Source: Opitutales bacterium (GTDB taxonomy: Bacteria; Verrucomicrobiota; Verrucomicrobiia; Opitutales; UBA2987). Taken from it: 64,000 nt of DNA. Positions within the stretch are counted from its first letter, which is position 1. Each line of letters begins with the position of its first letter. Shown piece by piece: positions 31,801 to 41,551 of the stretch. The translations under genes and the position numbers were made by a program. The notes under the pieces were generated by a model. The model was not told the origin of the DNA. It saw nothing but the letters and a program-made list of their open reading frames with translations, and searched no databases. The DNA lies in assembly GCA_021772515.1 (NCBI GenBank), contig JAJFLU010000053.1, positions 1 through 64,000 on the forward strand. The letters run 5' to 3'.

Positions 31801-34741
31801 GATGGATGGCACGGTCAAGCTCCTCTACGTGGATATTGGTGACGAACACATACCCAATACTTTTCTGGAAGCCCTCATGGTATCCAATCACGAGCTTTTT
31901 ATGGAGCAAAAGGAAATCGTCGTTCCCCCCGAGCGAAATTTTCTGGAAATCGAAGTCACCGCCGATTCCGAAGGCTACCAACCGGGCGAAAAAGGTTCCT
32001 ACACCCTACAGGCCACCGACTGGCAGGGTGAGCCCGTTTCGGCCGAAATCTCCCTCGGACTCATTGACGAGTCAGTTTACTACATCCAGCCCGATTTTGC
32101 GTCTGATATTCGTCAATATTTCTTTGGTCAGAAACGCTATTACGCTATCCAGACCAGTAGCACTTTCGATGAGAAGCCGTATTTCAAATTTGAAGATATT
32201 GAAAAGAGTAAACCGGATGCGACAGAGGTAGCATCTGATACCGCGCTTCCAGCCTCGGAAATAACATTTGCTGCTAATAGCTCAGGCTCGGTTAAGCGAG
32301 GGGCTTACAGGCAGGATACATTTACAACTGCTGAGGAGTTGATGGGCGAGCTTGAGCAATTTGGGCGGCAAGCGATGTCACCAATGGATGCGATCTCGGA
32401 AATACGCCAGGAACCCACCGTTCAGGTTCGGACGGATTTCCGGGAGACGGTTTTTTGGCAGCCGGATATTTTGACCGATGAAGATGGTTTGGCTAAAATC
32501 GAGGTGACCTTTCCCGATTCTCTCACCACCTGGCGGGCGACGGCGCGGGGTGTGGCTCAGAAAAGTCGTTTCGGAGCAGCCACAGATACCCGGCAAACGC
32601 GCCTGCCCCTTATCGCCAGTTTGCAGACCCCGCGATTTTTTGTGACCGGCGACCAACTCGTGGTATCCGGTGTTTTTCATAATAATACATCGGTTCCGAT
32701 GCCCGTTGAGGCTCTTCTGGAAATGGATGGCGGTGTTGAGACTACAGAGAGTCCGTCCCGACAAATTTCTATTCCCGCCAATTCACAGGCGCAAATCGAT
32801 TGGAGGGTGGCCCCCAAAACTCCCGGTGAGGTCAAGATCAAGCTCACGGGTAGAAGCCGGAACTTCGCCGATGCGATGGAGAAAACCTATGCCGTTTACG
32901 AGCACGGAATCGAAAAATTTATCGGTAAATCCGGAAGACTCGAAGGCGATGCCATGACGGTCTCGCTCGATCTGCCCGCCGAGCGGAATAAGGAATCCAC
33001 CACTCTTACCGTGCAGGTGACGCCGAGCCTGGCGGTGGCAATGCTGGATGCGTTGCCCTTTTTGATCGATTACCCCTACGGCTGCACCGAGCAAACCCTG
33101 AGCCGTTTTCTGCCCTCGACTCTGGTCACAAAAACCCTTCGCGACCTCAACCTGAATCCCGCCGACATCGCCGGTAAAATATTCGGAGGCCTCGAAAAGG
33201 AGTATGCCGATGCCACCCATCAAGGCGGGGCCAAGGATTTGCGCGAGCTGGACAAAATGGTCGATGCCGGACTGAAAAGGCTCTACGATTTTCAGCACTC
33301 CGATGGCGGTTGGGGCTGGTGGAAAGAAGGTGCGACCGATCCCTACATGACCGCCTATGTGGTCTGGGGGCTGACCCTTGCCGAGCAGGCTGGTGTGGTG
33401 GTCAAGGAATCGTCCCTGAACCGCGCACGTTCCCATCTGGAAAAAATGCTCGTGGAAGCGGAGTTTTCCTACGACCTGCAAACCTGGATGCTTCACGCCC
33501 TGGCATCGCGTTTTTCCAATGCGGAGGAGAAACGGCCCTCGCGCTTCGAGGCGGCGGCATTTCTCAACCTCATGCGCAATCGTGAGCAATTAAACGCTTT
33601 CACCCGCGCTCTTCTGGCTCTGTCGGCACAGTATTTCGGTTTCGAGGAGGAAGCCAAGCTGCTCGTCCAAAACCTTCGCGACGGAGTGAAAATTGACAGA
33701 ACTCCCGACCAATCGCTTCTCCTTTCGCAAAATGGGGAAACCTCTCCGGCAGTGATGGCCACCGCGCATTGGGGCAAGGGTGGGGTTTACTGGCGGTGGT
33801 CCGACGGCGGAGTGGAATCGACCGCTTTTGTTCTCATGGCCCTCCTTGCCATCGAACCCGAAAGTGACTTGATCGAGCCGACCATGAACTGGCTGGTGAA
33901 AAACCGCCGGGGGGCTCACTGGAGTAATACCCGCGATTCGGCCATCGTGTTGATGGCTCTCAATCAATACCTCGAAACCACCAGTGAACTGCAATCGGAC
34001 CTCGCCTACGAAATACAGGTCAACGGCCATGTTTTGGCGGAAAGCCCGGCAGGTGGTGATGATTGGCTGAGTGGCCCGAGTAGTTGGCAGGTGCCCGGCG
34101 AATGGCTGCAAGACGGCGGCAACGAGGTGGAAATTCGCCGTCTTTCGGGTCAGGGCAGTCTTTATTTTTCCACTCAGGCGGAATTTTTCAGCCTCGAGGA
34201 ACCCGTGCCCCCCGCCGGGAACGAGATATTCATCAAGCGGGATTATCATCGAATCCGCGCCGTGCCGACATTGCTCAAAGGCTTTGTCGAAGAGAAAGTG
34301 CCCCTCGACGACGGCGATACATTGGAGAGTGGCGACCGCGTCGAAGTGGTCCTCACCATCGAGGGTAAAAACGATTACGAATACCTGATGTTCGAGGATC
34401 TGAAGCCCGCCGGTTTCGAGGCCGTCCAAATTCGCAGCGGTGAGGCCCTTTTCGCCAAAGAAATCAGGGTAGGGGAGCTTGAGGCTAAAGGCGCGGCTGA
34501 AAATGAGCGACTGACGGGACGCCGGACTTGGGTTTACCAGGAATTACGCGACCGAAAAGTGGCCCTTTTTATCGACAAATTGCCCGAAGGATTTTGGGAA
34601 ATCCGGTATCGTTTGCGGGCCGAAACGCCCGGAGAATTCCACGCGCTTCCGGTACTCGGGGAGGCCATGTACGTCCCCGAAATTCGCGCCAATGGAGCCG
34701 AAATCCGTCTTACCGTCGAGGATAAGTCGGCTGCGCCTTAA
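28808..34741 (+). CDS. Alpha-2-macroglobulin family protein, exported, thioester-containing
   Basis: N-terminal hydrophobic signal-like segment; MG-type repeats; SVYYIQPD; thioester PYGCTEQTLSRFLPS with Cys codon at 33083-33085. Confidence 0.93.
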   Translation: MQGHLSINGINFTKVKVFAIAILAAGLMFSVALGQDQEPVLAPDESPVAQSFADLRAEAEVHYGNKSYSLAKEVYGQALKLELTPSEARWVRYRLSDTLWRVTVAGGGGDYGPIEKAHKDLEKLALELEKLDGPSPILWADIQESLGDSWWFPPFSRNLSTAWTHYQRALDFWANSKDLETARSRYLGIVWKAAGNPDPADQYYGYWYGNILPIDVLENVLKIAVAAEDQAHAHYLLAMALSKQTSRPQLLARVAEEYSAAINLGGESSWNDDALFQYAQWAARSGVTSYDDNGDLLLEPDYEKALSLYQRILDEFGKGETQYYRNAKDAIKRIIEPQLSVYLTHTYLPGSEPEIILNWRNLESVEISLYPIEMTKAIQFKNSEYHDTGDWLDVIDIEEMEAFHSFTLDEKAKRPYYRLSEQYRLDIEVTAGAYVVEAVGGSSEVRDLLLVTDAALVLKSTENEVLAFMCDSFTGTPMVEAEVVLWESSYDGRNKHINKRAGITDENGLVYFQFTEKSQHREYFASARREGRQAFALSQGYSYGYRQDFQWKVYAYADRPAYRPGGTAKWKIIARQHDADSYRVPTDEQIKFTLIDSRGQKVDEGILRLNAFGAAWGETSLTEEMSLGSYQIQLTRQSTGENIGYTQLFRLEEYKLPDFKVEIGIAGGDEEGPEVFRLGDTVTGKIQADYYFGGPVPNAEIEIVIYQSPFYHWWMPEREYSWLYFNQGDQNRYLNYGGPGSVIKRETLQTDSTGAASFSFDTPQSSDTDFQYTVEARVTDASRREITASKALKVTRQGYYVYLQPEHQIYQPGDTAEISVRTLDANSRPISADGRLRLTHEYWREIWTDDRGREISGKQMEELREKSGRRFSFGASSSDYRLKKEGYKTEEIEVTTVTTNDKGEAVYRIVVPKEGYFKVAWVSRENNGQPIKADTAFWASTEGSADIGYRPGGVSIVVDKDTFRPGEKAPVMISTPASGRTVLFSVGANNLQSYQILRMDGTVKLLYVDIGDEHIPNTFLEALMVSNHELFMEQKEIVVPPERNFLEIEVTADSEGYQPGEKGSYTLQATDWQGEPVSAEISLGLIDESVYYIQPDFASDIRQYFFGQKRYYAIQTSSTFDEKPYFKFEDIEKSKPDATEVASDTALPASEITFAANSSGSVKRGAYRQDTFTTAEELMGELEQFGRQAMSPMDAISEIRQEPTVQVRTDFRETVFWQPDILTDEDGLAKIEVTFPDSLTTWRATARGVAQKSRFGAATDTRQTRLPLIASLQTPRFFVTGDQLVVSGVFHNNTSVPMPVEALLEMDGGVETTESPSRQISIPANSQAQIDWRVAPKTPGEVKIKLTGRSRNFADAMEKTYAVYEHGIEKFIGKSGRLEGDAMTVSLDLPAERNKESTTLTVQVTPSLAVAMLDALPFLIDYPYGCTEQTLSRFLPSTLVTKTLRDLNLNPADIAGKIFGGLEKEYADATHQGGAKDLRELDKMVDAGLKRLYDFQHSDGGWGWWKEGATDPYMTAYVVWGLTLAEQAGVVVKESSLNRARSHLEKMLVEAEFSYDLQTWMLHALASRFSNAEEKRPSRFEAAAFLNLMRNREQLNAFTRALLALSAQYFGFEEEAKLLVQNLRDGVKIDRTPDQSLLLSQNGETSPAVMATAHWGKGGVYWRWSDGGVESTAFVLMALLAIEPESDLIEPTMNWLVKNRRGAHWSNTRDSAIVLMALNQYLETTSELQSDLAYEIQVNGHVLAESPAGGDDWLSGPSSWQVPGEWLQDGGNEVEIRRLSGQGSLYFSTQAEFFSLEEPVPPAGNEIFIKRDYHRIRAVPTLLKGFVEEKVPLDDGDTLESGDRVEVVLTIEGKNDYEYLMFEDLKPAGFEAVQIRSGEALFAKEIRVGELEAKGAAENERLTGRRTWVYQELRDRKVALFIDKLPEGFWEIRYRLRAETPGEFHALPVLGEAMYVPEIRANGAEIRLTVEDKSAAP

Positions 34742-35457
34742 TGGTCCGCCTTTGGCAGCTCCCGCGCTCGTTTCAGGACTGCCCGGTAAACGGTCACATT
34801 CGATTCGGCTCCGGTCATCCCGGTGTGTTTGAGCGGGTCATGGGTTTCCGGCTCGATATTCAGATTTTCCGCCAATTCGCTCCCGAACAGATCGTGCACA
34901 CCCAGACTCCAGGCCATCGAAGGCAGATCGAGAATGAAGTAGTGATAAAGCTCACGCCATGTCCTGCCCGATCCTCGAAATAGGTGATCGACAAACGAAA
35001 TATCGAACCAGGCATTGTAACCCACAAAAAGCACGCTTCTGCCATCGGCGACACGCTTGTGAAAGGCGATCATTTGCTCAACGGCCTCCTTTGTGTTGAT
35101 AAATCCGCGCTCCGTCCACAGTTCGACCGAGAACCCGTTAACCGCCACCGCGCCGGGCGCTGCTCGCTCGGGATGGTCCGGCATGATGCGTAGAAAAAGC
35201 CGGTCCAGCTCCTTACCCTCCAAATCGGTCATGACGATGCCGATATCAATCATCTCATGGTAACCGGGCACCAAACCGGTCGTCTCCACATCGACATGCG
35301 CCATAATCCACTCGCCGGGAGCTTTGGCCGGAGAATTCATCGGGACCGAAGAACCTTCCATCGCCGCAATAAATGCCGGAACTTCGGCCCACAGTTGCCA
35401 GTTTCCGCCAATCAGTAAAATAACTGCCGATATAATTGTTTTGATTAAATTTTTCAT
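34738..35457 (-). CDS. Exported DEDD-type 3'-5' exonuclease-like protein, degenerate motif III
   Basis: Signal-like MKNLIKTIISAVILLIGGNWQLWAE; motif I AHVDVETTG, motif II YNAWFDISFVD, motif III region HTGMTGAESN. Confidence 0.75.
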   Translation of the reverse strand: MKNLIKTIISAVILLIGGNWQLWAEVPAFIAAMEGSSVPMNSPAKAPGEWIMAHVDVETTGLVPGYHEMIDIGIVMTDLEGKELDRLFLRIMPDHPERAAPGAVAVNGFSVELWTERGFINTKEAVEQMIAFHKRVADGRSVLFVGYNAWFDISFVDHLFRGSGRTWRELYHYFILDLPSMAWSLGVHDLFGSELAENLNIEPETHDPLKHTGMTGAESNVTVYRAVLKRARELPKADH

Positions 35458-35529
35458 CGATTTCCTTGGTATTCGTTTTGGGACGCAGTGTCTATACTTT
35501 CTGTGTATTACCACATTTGTGGGCCTATA

Positions 35530-36606
35530 TCAGGCGGGGTGATCGGGTTCTTTTGAAAACGAGAGATTGAGTTGTTGGGTACTTTTCTTTTTCTTGGACT
35601 CTTCCTCCTTGAATCGTACCCCAACGCCGATCAGGCGGACCCCCTCGCTGCTTCGTTGGAAGGCCTCTTCGAGCAGTTTTTGGTAAACTTCGATCGTTGG
35701 CTTCGGGCAGACGCATTCTCTGGTAGTTTGTTTAAAATCGGCGAATTTCAGTTTTAAAAATGCCTTGGCGATGATTTTTCCGGAAGTTCTTCCCTGAAGA
35801 TCTTTGCATAAATCCTGAAAAAGCGGCTCCAACTGGACAGCACAATCTTCCAGATGGTTCAGATTTTTTCCAAATGTGTGTTCGGTGCTCAAAGACTTAC
35901 GGGCGCGCTCGGGTTCGACCGGGCGGTCGTCCCTGCCCCGGCAAAGATCGTATAATTCCGCGCCAAAACTTCCGAACAGCGAGTGAAGCTCTGTCCGCGA
36001 AAGGTTCTGCAATTCCCCACAGGTTTGGATGCCGTGTTTTTCCAGTTTCAGGGCGCTTTTCGGTCCGACCCCCCAAATCTTACGCACTGGAAGGTTTTTC
36101 ATAAAACCCTCGACTTGCTCTGGAGTTACCGCGAATTGGCCATTGGGTTTCCGCCAATCGCTGGCGATTTTGGCCAACATTTTATTCGGAGCAATCCCGG
36201 CGGAGGCCGTTAATTGGGTGGTTTCGAATATCTCCTGCCGGATTTCCTTGGCGATATTCCACGCGTAGTCTTTTCCATAGGAAACATCCAAGTAGGCTTC
36301 ATCGAGGGAAAGCGGTTCCACCAATGGGGTGTAGCCCATCATGATTTTTCTGATAATCCGGGAAGCGGATTGATAGAATTCGAATCGGGGAGGGAGCATG
36401 ACCAATTCCGGGCAAAGTTGCAGGGCCCGATACGTGGGCATGGCGGAGTGGCAGCCGAATTCCCGCGCCTCGTAATTACAGGTGGTCAGCACCCCACGAT
36501 TGCTTCGCCCACCCACGGCTATGGGTTTACCCGCCAATTCGGGGTTCTCCCGCAACTCGATAGCAGCGTAAAAGCAATCCATATCAATGTGTAGTATTTT
36601 TCGCAT
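35530..36606 (-). CDS. dinB: DNA polymerase IV
   Basis: ILHIDMDCFYAAIELRENPEL, SLDEAYLDVS, ASAGIAPNKMLAKIASDWRKPNGQF, KIWGVGPKSALKL. Confidence 0.96.
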   Translation of the reverse strand: MRKILHIDMDCFYAAIELRENPELAGKPIAVGGRSNRGVLTTCNYEAREFGCHSAMPTYRALQLCPELVMLPPRFEFYQSASRIIRKIMMGYTPLVEPLSLDEAYLDVSYGKDYAWNIAKEIRQEIFETTQLTASAGIAPNKMLAKIASDWRKPNGQFAVTPEQVEGFMKNLPVRKIWGVGPKSALKLEKHGIQTCGELQNLSRTELHSLFGSFGAELYDLCRGRDDRPVEPERARKSLSTEHTFGKNLNHLEDCAVQLEPLFQDLCKDLQGRTSGKIIAKAFLKLKFADFKQTTRECVCPKPTIEVYQKLLEEAFQRSSEGVRLIGVGVRFKEEESKKKKSTQQLNLSFSKEPDHPA

Positions 36607-36762
36607 AAAAAACCGCGAGAAAGGCCGAAAGCGTTTTTTGGATTCTTTTGTTGGCAGGTTGAGAAAAGTTATCTACCGTTTGTCAGAAATAAATTACCAA
36701 TATCCTCTTAAATAGATATTCAAACGGCCATAATTTAAATAATTAATCTTATCAAGACTCCT

Positions 36763-37362
36763 ATGAAAATCACAAAACCATCTAAAAAAATCTCGTTAAT
36801 CGGCCTGCTTCTGCTCGCCATTACACTTGGCCTGACAGTGGCCCTCGGTCAGGAAAAACCGAGAAAAAGCCCCAATGCAACCGTAACTCAGCGAATTGGG
36901 CTGACGGACATGACCGTCACTTATTGCCGACCTGCGGTTAAAGGGCGAAAAGTCTGGGGTGAACTTGTCCCCTACGGGATGCATGCGGGTATCGAATATA
37001 CCCAAGGTCGGGAATTTCCCTGGAGAGCCGGCGCCAACGAAAACACCACCATCAAATTTTCCAAGAACGTTCAGGTCGAAGGAAATGCTCTGGCAGCGGG
37101 CACCTATGGTGTCCATATGATTCCCGGCGAAGAGGAGTGGGTGGTCATTTTCAGTAAAAATCACACCTCATGGGGAAGCTATTCCTACAATATGGATGAA
37201 GATGCCCTCCGGGTGACGGTAACTCCCAAAACTGCAGATCACAACGAATGGCTGGCCTATTTCTTTTCCGACCTTTCAGATGATTCGGCCACGCTCAATA
37301 TGTATTGGGAAAAATTAATAATACGGGTAAAAGTGCAGGTTGCCGCAGAGGCATCGGAGTAA
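36763..37362 (+). CDS. DUF2911 domain protein, exported
   Basis: Signal-like N-terminus; VTQRIGLTDMTVTYCRPAVKGRKVWGELVPYG, WRAGANENTTIKFSKNVQVEG. Confidence 0.85.
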   Translation: MKITKPSKKISLIGLLLLAITLGLTVALGQEKPRKSPNATVTQRIGLTDMTVTYCRPAVKGRKVWGELVPYGMHAGIEYTQGREFPWRAGANENTTIKFSKNVQVEGNALAAGTYGVHMIPGEEEWVVIFSKNHTSWGSYSYNMDEDALRVTVTPKTADHNEWLAYFFSDLSDDSATLNMYWEKLIIRVKVQVAAEASE

Positions 37363-37381
37363 GTTTTCCTTCGACCTATTC

Positions 37382-38233
37382 TTACCGGAAGCAGAGGACC
37401 GGTATTTTGCAACTTCTCAGGGTGGCGGTGGTGGTGCTGCCTATGAGCAGGTATCGTATGCGAGTATGCCCATAGGCGCCCATTACGAGGAGGTCGATCC
37501 CTTCACCTTCCACATAATCGGACAGAGTTTCCTCGACATGTCCGTGCAGCATTTTACAGACGGGCTGATAACCGGCGGCTTTTGAAACCGATTCCGCCTC
37601 TTTCAGGCTTTTTTTGGCAAACGCTTCATTTCCGCTCTCGACTACGGTTACGATGTGCAAGTCGATTTCTTTCATCGCCTCTGGACCCGAAATCGTCAGA
37701 AAATTCAGGGCCTTTCGGCAGCTTTGGCCACCGTCATAAGCGAGCAGGATTTTCCTGATTTCCCGAAATTTCCGCGATGTGACCAGGCAGGGTTTTTTGC
37801 AAGCGCGCAAAACTCGCTCCATGGTCGAACCGAGGTGGTCGGTGGCGAAATTGGCATTTTCGCCCCTTTTTCCAAGCATGACCAAATCCGCATCGGCCTC
37901 AAAATCTTCCAGGCAATCAACCAACAAACCCGTGCGGTGGTGAAAATTAACCTCGTTTCCCAGTTCATTGGCCTCGAAAGCCTTACGGCTCGATTCCTCG
38001 ATCATACGGGCTTTTTTGCGCTCCAGTTCCTGCAACTGGCTCATAATATCCTGATAGGGCTGGATCCCCAAACTACCGCTTAAATCGGCGATAAACGGCA
38101 CCTCGAATTGCCGGATATCAGTTAGATAAAGCAGGTCGATTTTGGCACCCATCAGCCCAGCCAGCCAGTTGGCGTATTGGCAGCAGACCTGGGCGTAATC
38201 GGAACCGTCGGTGCAAACTAGTATTTTATTCAA
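37382..38233 (-). CDS. Universal stress protein with two UspA domains
   Basis: MNKILVCTDGSDYAQ N-terminus; second domain RKILLAYDGGQSCRKAL, LVMGAYGHTRIRYLLIGSTT. Confidence 0.9.
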   Translation of the reverse strand: MNKILVCTDGSDYAQVCCQYANWLAGLMGAKIDLLYLTDIRQFEVPFIADLSGSLGIQPYQDIMSQLQELERKKARMIEESSRKAFEANELGNEVNFHHRTGLLVDCLEDFEADADLVMLGKRGENANFATDHLGSTMERVLRACKKPCLVTSRKFREIRKILLAYDGGQSCRKALNFLTISGPEAMKEIDLHIVTVVESGNEAFAKKSLKEAESVSKAAGYQPVCKMLHGHVEETLSDYVEGEGIDLLVMGAYGHTRIRYLLIGSTTTATLRSCKIPVLCFR

Positions 38234-38308
38234 AGTGGCTACTTTAGGCGGTTTGTGTTACTGCGGCGAATCTTCACCGCGCTTTTGGGGTAGGGGAAAA
38301 TAGTTTGT

Positions 38309-39592
38309 TTAAATAACCGTGTTATCCTGGATAATGGCGTCCTTGCCGACAATGAGCACATCGTCCCGCACGATCACATCGCCTTTTTCAAAGAGATCTG
38401 GTTTGCCCTCTGGGGATAGCCGCACATTGTTGCCGATTCGGGCGTTTTTGTCGATAATCGCGTTTTCGATAAAGCAATTGTTGCCGACACCGATGTTGGG
38501 TAAATCGTAATCGCTGTTGCGCTGTTTTTCCTCACGCGTTTCGATGATGTCCTGCCCCAGCAAGATAACGTTTTCCAATGTTGTGCCCTCGCAGACTACG
38601 GAACGCACCCCGACAACACATCGCTTCAATTTTGCGCCGGTGAGAGAACAGCCGTCGGCAATTATGGCCTGGTCGATTTGACACCGGTCAACCTTTGAAG
38701 CGGGTAGATGGCGGGCGCGGGTATAAATTGTGTGGCTGGAATCAAAAAAATTGAAGGGCGGATCCGAATCAGTCAGGCTGAGGTTGGTCTCGAAAAAAGC
38801 TCTTACCGTTCCGATGTCCTCCCAGTAGCCATCGAAAATATAGCTGTAAAGTCCCACTTTGCCGAGTAAGCCGGGTATGACTTCTTTTCCAAAATCATCG
38901 GCTTTGGTATCCTGCAACGCGTTGAATAGAACTCGCTGATTGAATACGTAGATGCCCATCGAGGCGAGGCAGTATTTTTCCCCCGGTTTGCCTTTCATCG
39001 AAGCCATCAATTTATCGCTTAGCGTAAGGGTATCTATTATCTTGTGGTCGGTTGGTTTTTCCACAAATTCGGTAATCGAGAGGTCGTCCTCTACCCGCAT
39101 GACACCAAACTGACTTACTTCGGAAACCGGGATCGGTTTCGCCGAGATGGTTACATCCGATCCGGATGTTCGGTGTTGATCGATGATATCCCGGAAATCC
39201 ATGCGGTAGAGCTGATCTCCGGAAAGAATTAAAAACAAATCCTCCGGTCCAGCGTTGAAATGGTGCCGGTTTTGCCGCACTGCGTCGGAAGTTCCCTGGT
39301 ACCAGTGCTCGCCGGTTTGGGTTTGTTCCGCCGATAAAATATCGACAAAACCACCCCCGAAAGGATCAAATTTATAAGATTCCTGAATGTGACGATGTAA
39401 GGACGCGGTGTTAAATTGGGTCAGTAAATATAATCGGTTGAGCCCGGAGTTAAGGCAATTGCTGATGGGGATATCGACCAGGCGGTACTTGCCCGCAAGC
39501 GGCACGGCGGGCTTGCAGCGCTGTTGGGTAAGAGGGTGTAATCGGGATCCTCTGCCCCCTCCCATGATGACGCAGATTACTTTTGCTTTCAT
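38309..39592 (-). CDS. glgC: Glucose-1-phosphate adenylyltransferase
   Basis: IMGGGRGSRLHPLTQQRCKPAVPLAGKYRLVDIPISNCLNSGL, LSGDQLYRMD, C-terminal beta-helix. Confidence 0.95.
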   Translation of the reverse strand: MKAKVICVIMGGGRGSRLHPLTQQRCKPAVPLAGKYRLVDIPISNCLNSGLNRLYLLTQFNTASLHRHIQESYKFDPFGGGFVDILSAEQTQTGEHWYQGTSDAVRQNRHHFNAGPEDLFLILSGDQLYRMDFRDIIDQHRTSGSDVTISAKPIPVSEVSQFGVMRVEDDLSITEFVEKPTDHKIIDTLTLSDKLMASMKGKPGEKYCLASMGIYVFNQRVLFNALQDTKADDFGKEVIPGLLGKVGLYSYIFDGYWEDIGTVRAFFETNLSLTDSDPPFNFFDSSHTIYTRARHLPASKVDRCQIDQAIIADGCSLTGAKLKRCVVGVRSVVCEGTTLENVILLGQDIIETREEKQRNSDYDLPNIGVGNNCFIENAIIDKNARIGNNVRLSPEGKPDLFEKGDVIVRDDVLIVGKDAIIQDNTVI

Positions 39593-39663
39593 CTAATACT
39601 TCCATTATGCCTCATTCAGTTAGTTTATCAAACAGCATTTACTCTTTTTAATATTTTTTTCTT

Positions 39664-41514
39664 ATGTGTGGAATTTTCGCTTATACGGGCAAACAAAAAG
39701 CTGGGGGAATCCTGCTCGAGGGCCTCAAACGACTCGAATATCGCGGCTATGACTCTGCGGGTCTGGCGGTGGCCGAAAATGACCGTCTGCGGGTGGTTAA
39801 AAAGAAAGGCCGAGTCCAGGTAGTTGCCGCCGAAGCCCTCAAGGCAAATCTCCAGGCCCGCATGGGTATCAGCCATACGCGGTGGGCAACGCACGGTGAT
39901 GTCAACGATTCGAACGCCCATCCCCACCTGAGCGACGATTCCAAAATCGCCCTCGTACATAACGGAGTGATCGAGAATTACGACGCCATCAAGAAGTTTT
40001 TGCTCAACAAGGGCCATAGTTTCCAATCCGAGACCGATACCGAGGTGTTGGCCAACTTGATTGCTTACCACTACGCCAAGGAACCGCAGGATAATGGGAA
40101 AAACCGGTTTTTGGAGAGCGTCCGCAAGAGCCTCCACCATGTCGAAGGAGCCTATGGCATTGCCGTCATTTGCGCGGACCAGCCAAATGAAATTGTCGGG
40201 GCGCGGCGTGGTTCACCCCTCGTTTTGGGCGTCGGCAACGGTGAAAACATGATTTCCAGCGATGTCTCGGCCTTTGCAGGACGCACCCAAAATGTTGTTT
40301 ATCTGGACGACGGGCAGGTGGTTTCCATAACGCAGGACGACTTTTCCGTAACCACCATGATGGACGAAAGCGTGCAGCCGGTCATCAATCAGGTGGATTG
40401 GCAAATTGAGGAATCCGTTCTGGGCTCATTCTCTCATTACATGGAAAAAGAAATTTTCGAGCAGCCCACTTCACTCGAAAACACCATGCGGGGCCGATTT
40501 TCCGATGATGGCTCGACGGCAAAATTTGGCGGATTGAACATCGAGGCCCGCGATTTGAGGCAAATTGACCGCATTCTCTTTTGTGCCTGTGGAACCGCCT
40601 GGCACGCCTGTCTGGTGGCCGAATACCTCATCGAACGCTACGCCCGACTCCCTGTGGAGGTCGAATACGCCTCCGAATTCCGTTACCGCAACGCTCCCCT
40701 CGACAAAAATACCCTCGTTTTCGTTATCAGCCAAAGCGGTGAAACGATTGATACCCTCGAGGCTCTCCGGGAATCCAAGCGCAAAGGTTTTCGCACCCTC
40801 GCATTTACCAATGTGGTCGGCTCAACCATTGCCCGCGAAACCGATGGCGGCATCTATCAGCACGCCGGACCGGAAATCGGAGTCGCCTCGACCAAGGCAT
40901 TTACCTCGCAAATCCTTCTCGCGGCCATGGTGGCGCTCTATCTCGGGCGACTGCGCGACCTCAGTTTCAGCGATGGTGTGGAAATCGTTAAAGACCTTAA
41001 AAAAGTTCCCGGTCAGGTCAGCCAGATTTTGAGTCAGGCCGATAAAATCAAGGCCATTGCCGAAAAATATGCGGACTCCCGGGACTTCCTCTTTCTCGGA
41101 CGTCAGTTGATGTTCCCATTGGCCCTCGAAGGCGCGCTCAAAATGAAGGAAATTTCCTACATTCATGCCGAAGGCTACCCGGCTGCGGAAATGAAACACG
41201 GCCCGATCGCCCTCATCGGCCCCGAATGCCCCACAGTATTCATCGCTCCGAAAGGAGAAGTTTTTAAGAAAAATCTGGGCAATATCCAGGAAATCAAAGC
41301 CCGCAAAGGCCCCATCATCGCCATCACCTCGGCGGGGAAAGATTTCCCCCAAAATCTGGCCGACGATCTCATACTAATTCCCGAAAGCCACGAATGCGTC
41401 ACCCCGATTTTAGCCGCCATACCACTGCAATTACTTGCCTACTATATAGCCTCCCACCGAGGCTGCGATGTTGATAAACCCCGAAACCTGGCAAAATCAG
41501 TTACCGTAGAATAA
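39664..41514 (+). CDS. glmS: Glutamine--fructose-6-phosphate aminotransferase (isomerizing)
   Basis: MCGIFAYTGK with catalytic Cys2; SIS domains FVISQSGETIDTLEAL; C-terminal DVDKPRNLAKSVTVE. Confidence 0.98.
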   Translation: MCGIFAYTGKQKAGGILLEGLKRLEYRGYDSAGLAVAENDRLRVVKKKGRVQVVAAEALKANLQARMGISHTRWATHGDVNDSNAHPHLSDDSKIALVHNGVIENYDAIKKFLLNKGHSFQSETDTEVLANLIAYHYAKEPQDNGKNRFLESVRKSLHHVEGAYGIAVICADQPNEIVGARRGSPLVLGVGNGENMISSDVSAFAGRTQNVVYLDDGQVVSITQDDFSVTTMMDESVQPVINQVDWQIEESVLGSFSHYMEKEIFEQPTSLENTMRGRFSDDGSTAKFGGLNIEARDLRQIDRILFCACGTAWHACLVAEYLIERYARLPVEVEYASEFRYRNAPLDKNTLVFVISQSGETIDTLEALRESKRKGFRTLAFTNVVGSTIARETDGGIYQHAGPEIGVASTKAFTSQILLAAMVALYLGRLRDLSFSDGVEIVKDLKKVPGQVSQILSQADKIKAIAEKYADSRDFLFLGRQLMFPLALEGALKMKEISYIHAEGYPAAEMKHGPIALIGPECPTVFIAPKGEVFKKNLGNIQEIKARKGPIIAITSAGKDFPQNLADDLILIPESHECVTPILAAIPLQLLAYYIASHRGCDVDKPRNLAKSVTVE

Positions 41515-41551
41515 AAAAAACTGCTATACCAGTCTGAGTTGTAGTCTTCCC

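Noticed and set aside
33590-34429. 279-aa and other minus-strand ORFs inside the A2M gene
   Set aside because: Opposite strand carries a continuous 1977-aa protein with family motifs; antisense frames are codon-composition artefacts
39600-39664. Possible glmS ribozyme or other riboswitch upstream of glmS
   Set aside because: Leader is about 60-70 bp and AT-rich with no recognisable ribozyme core
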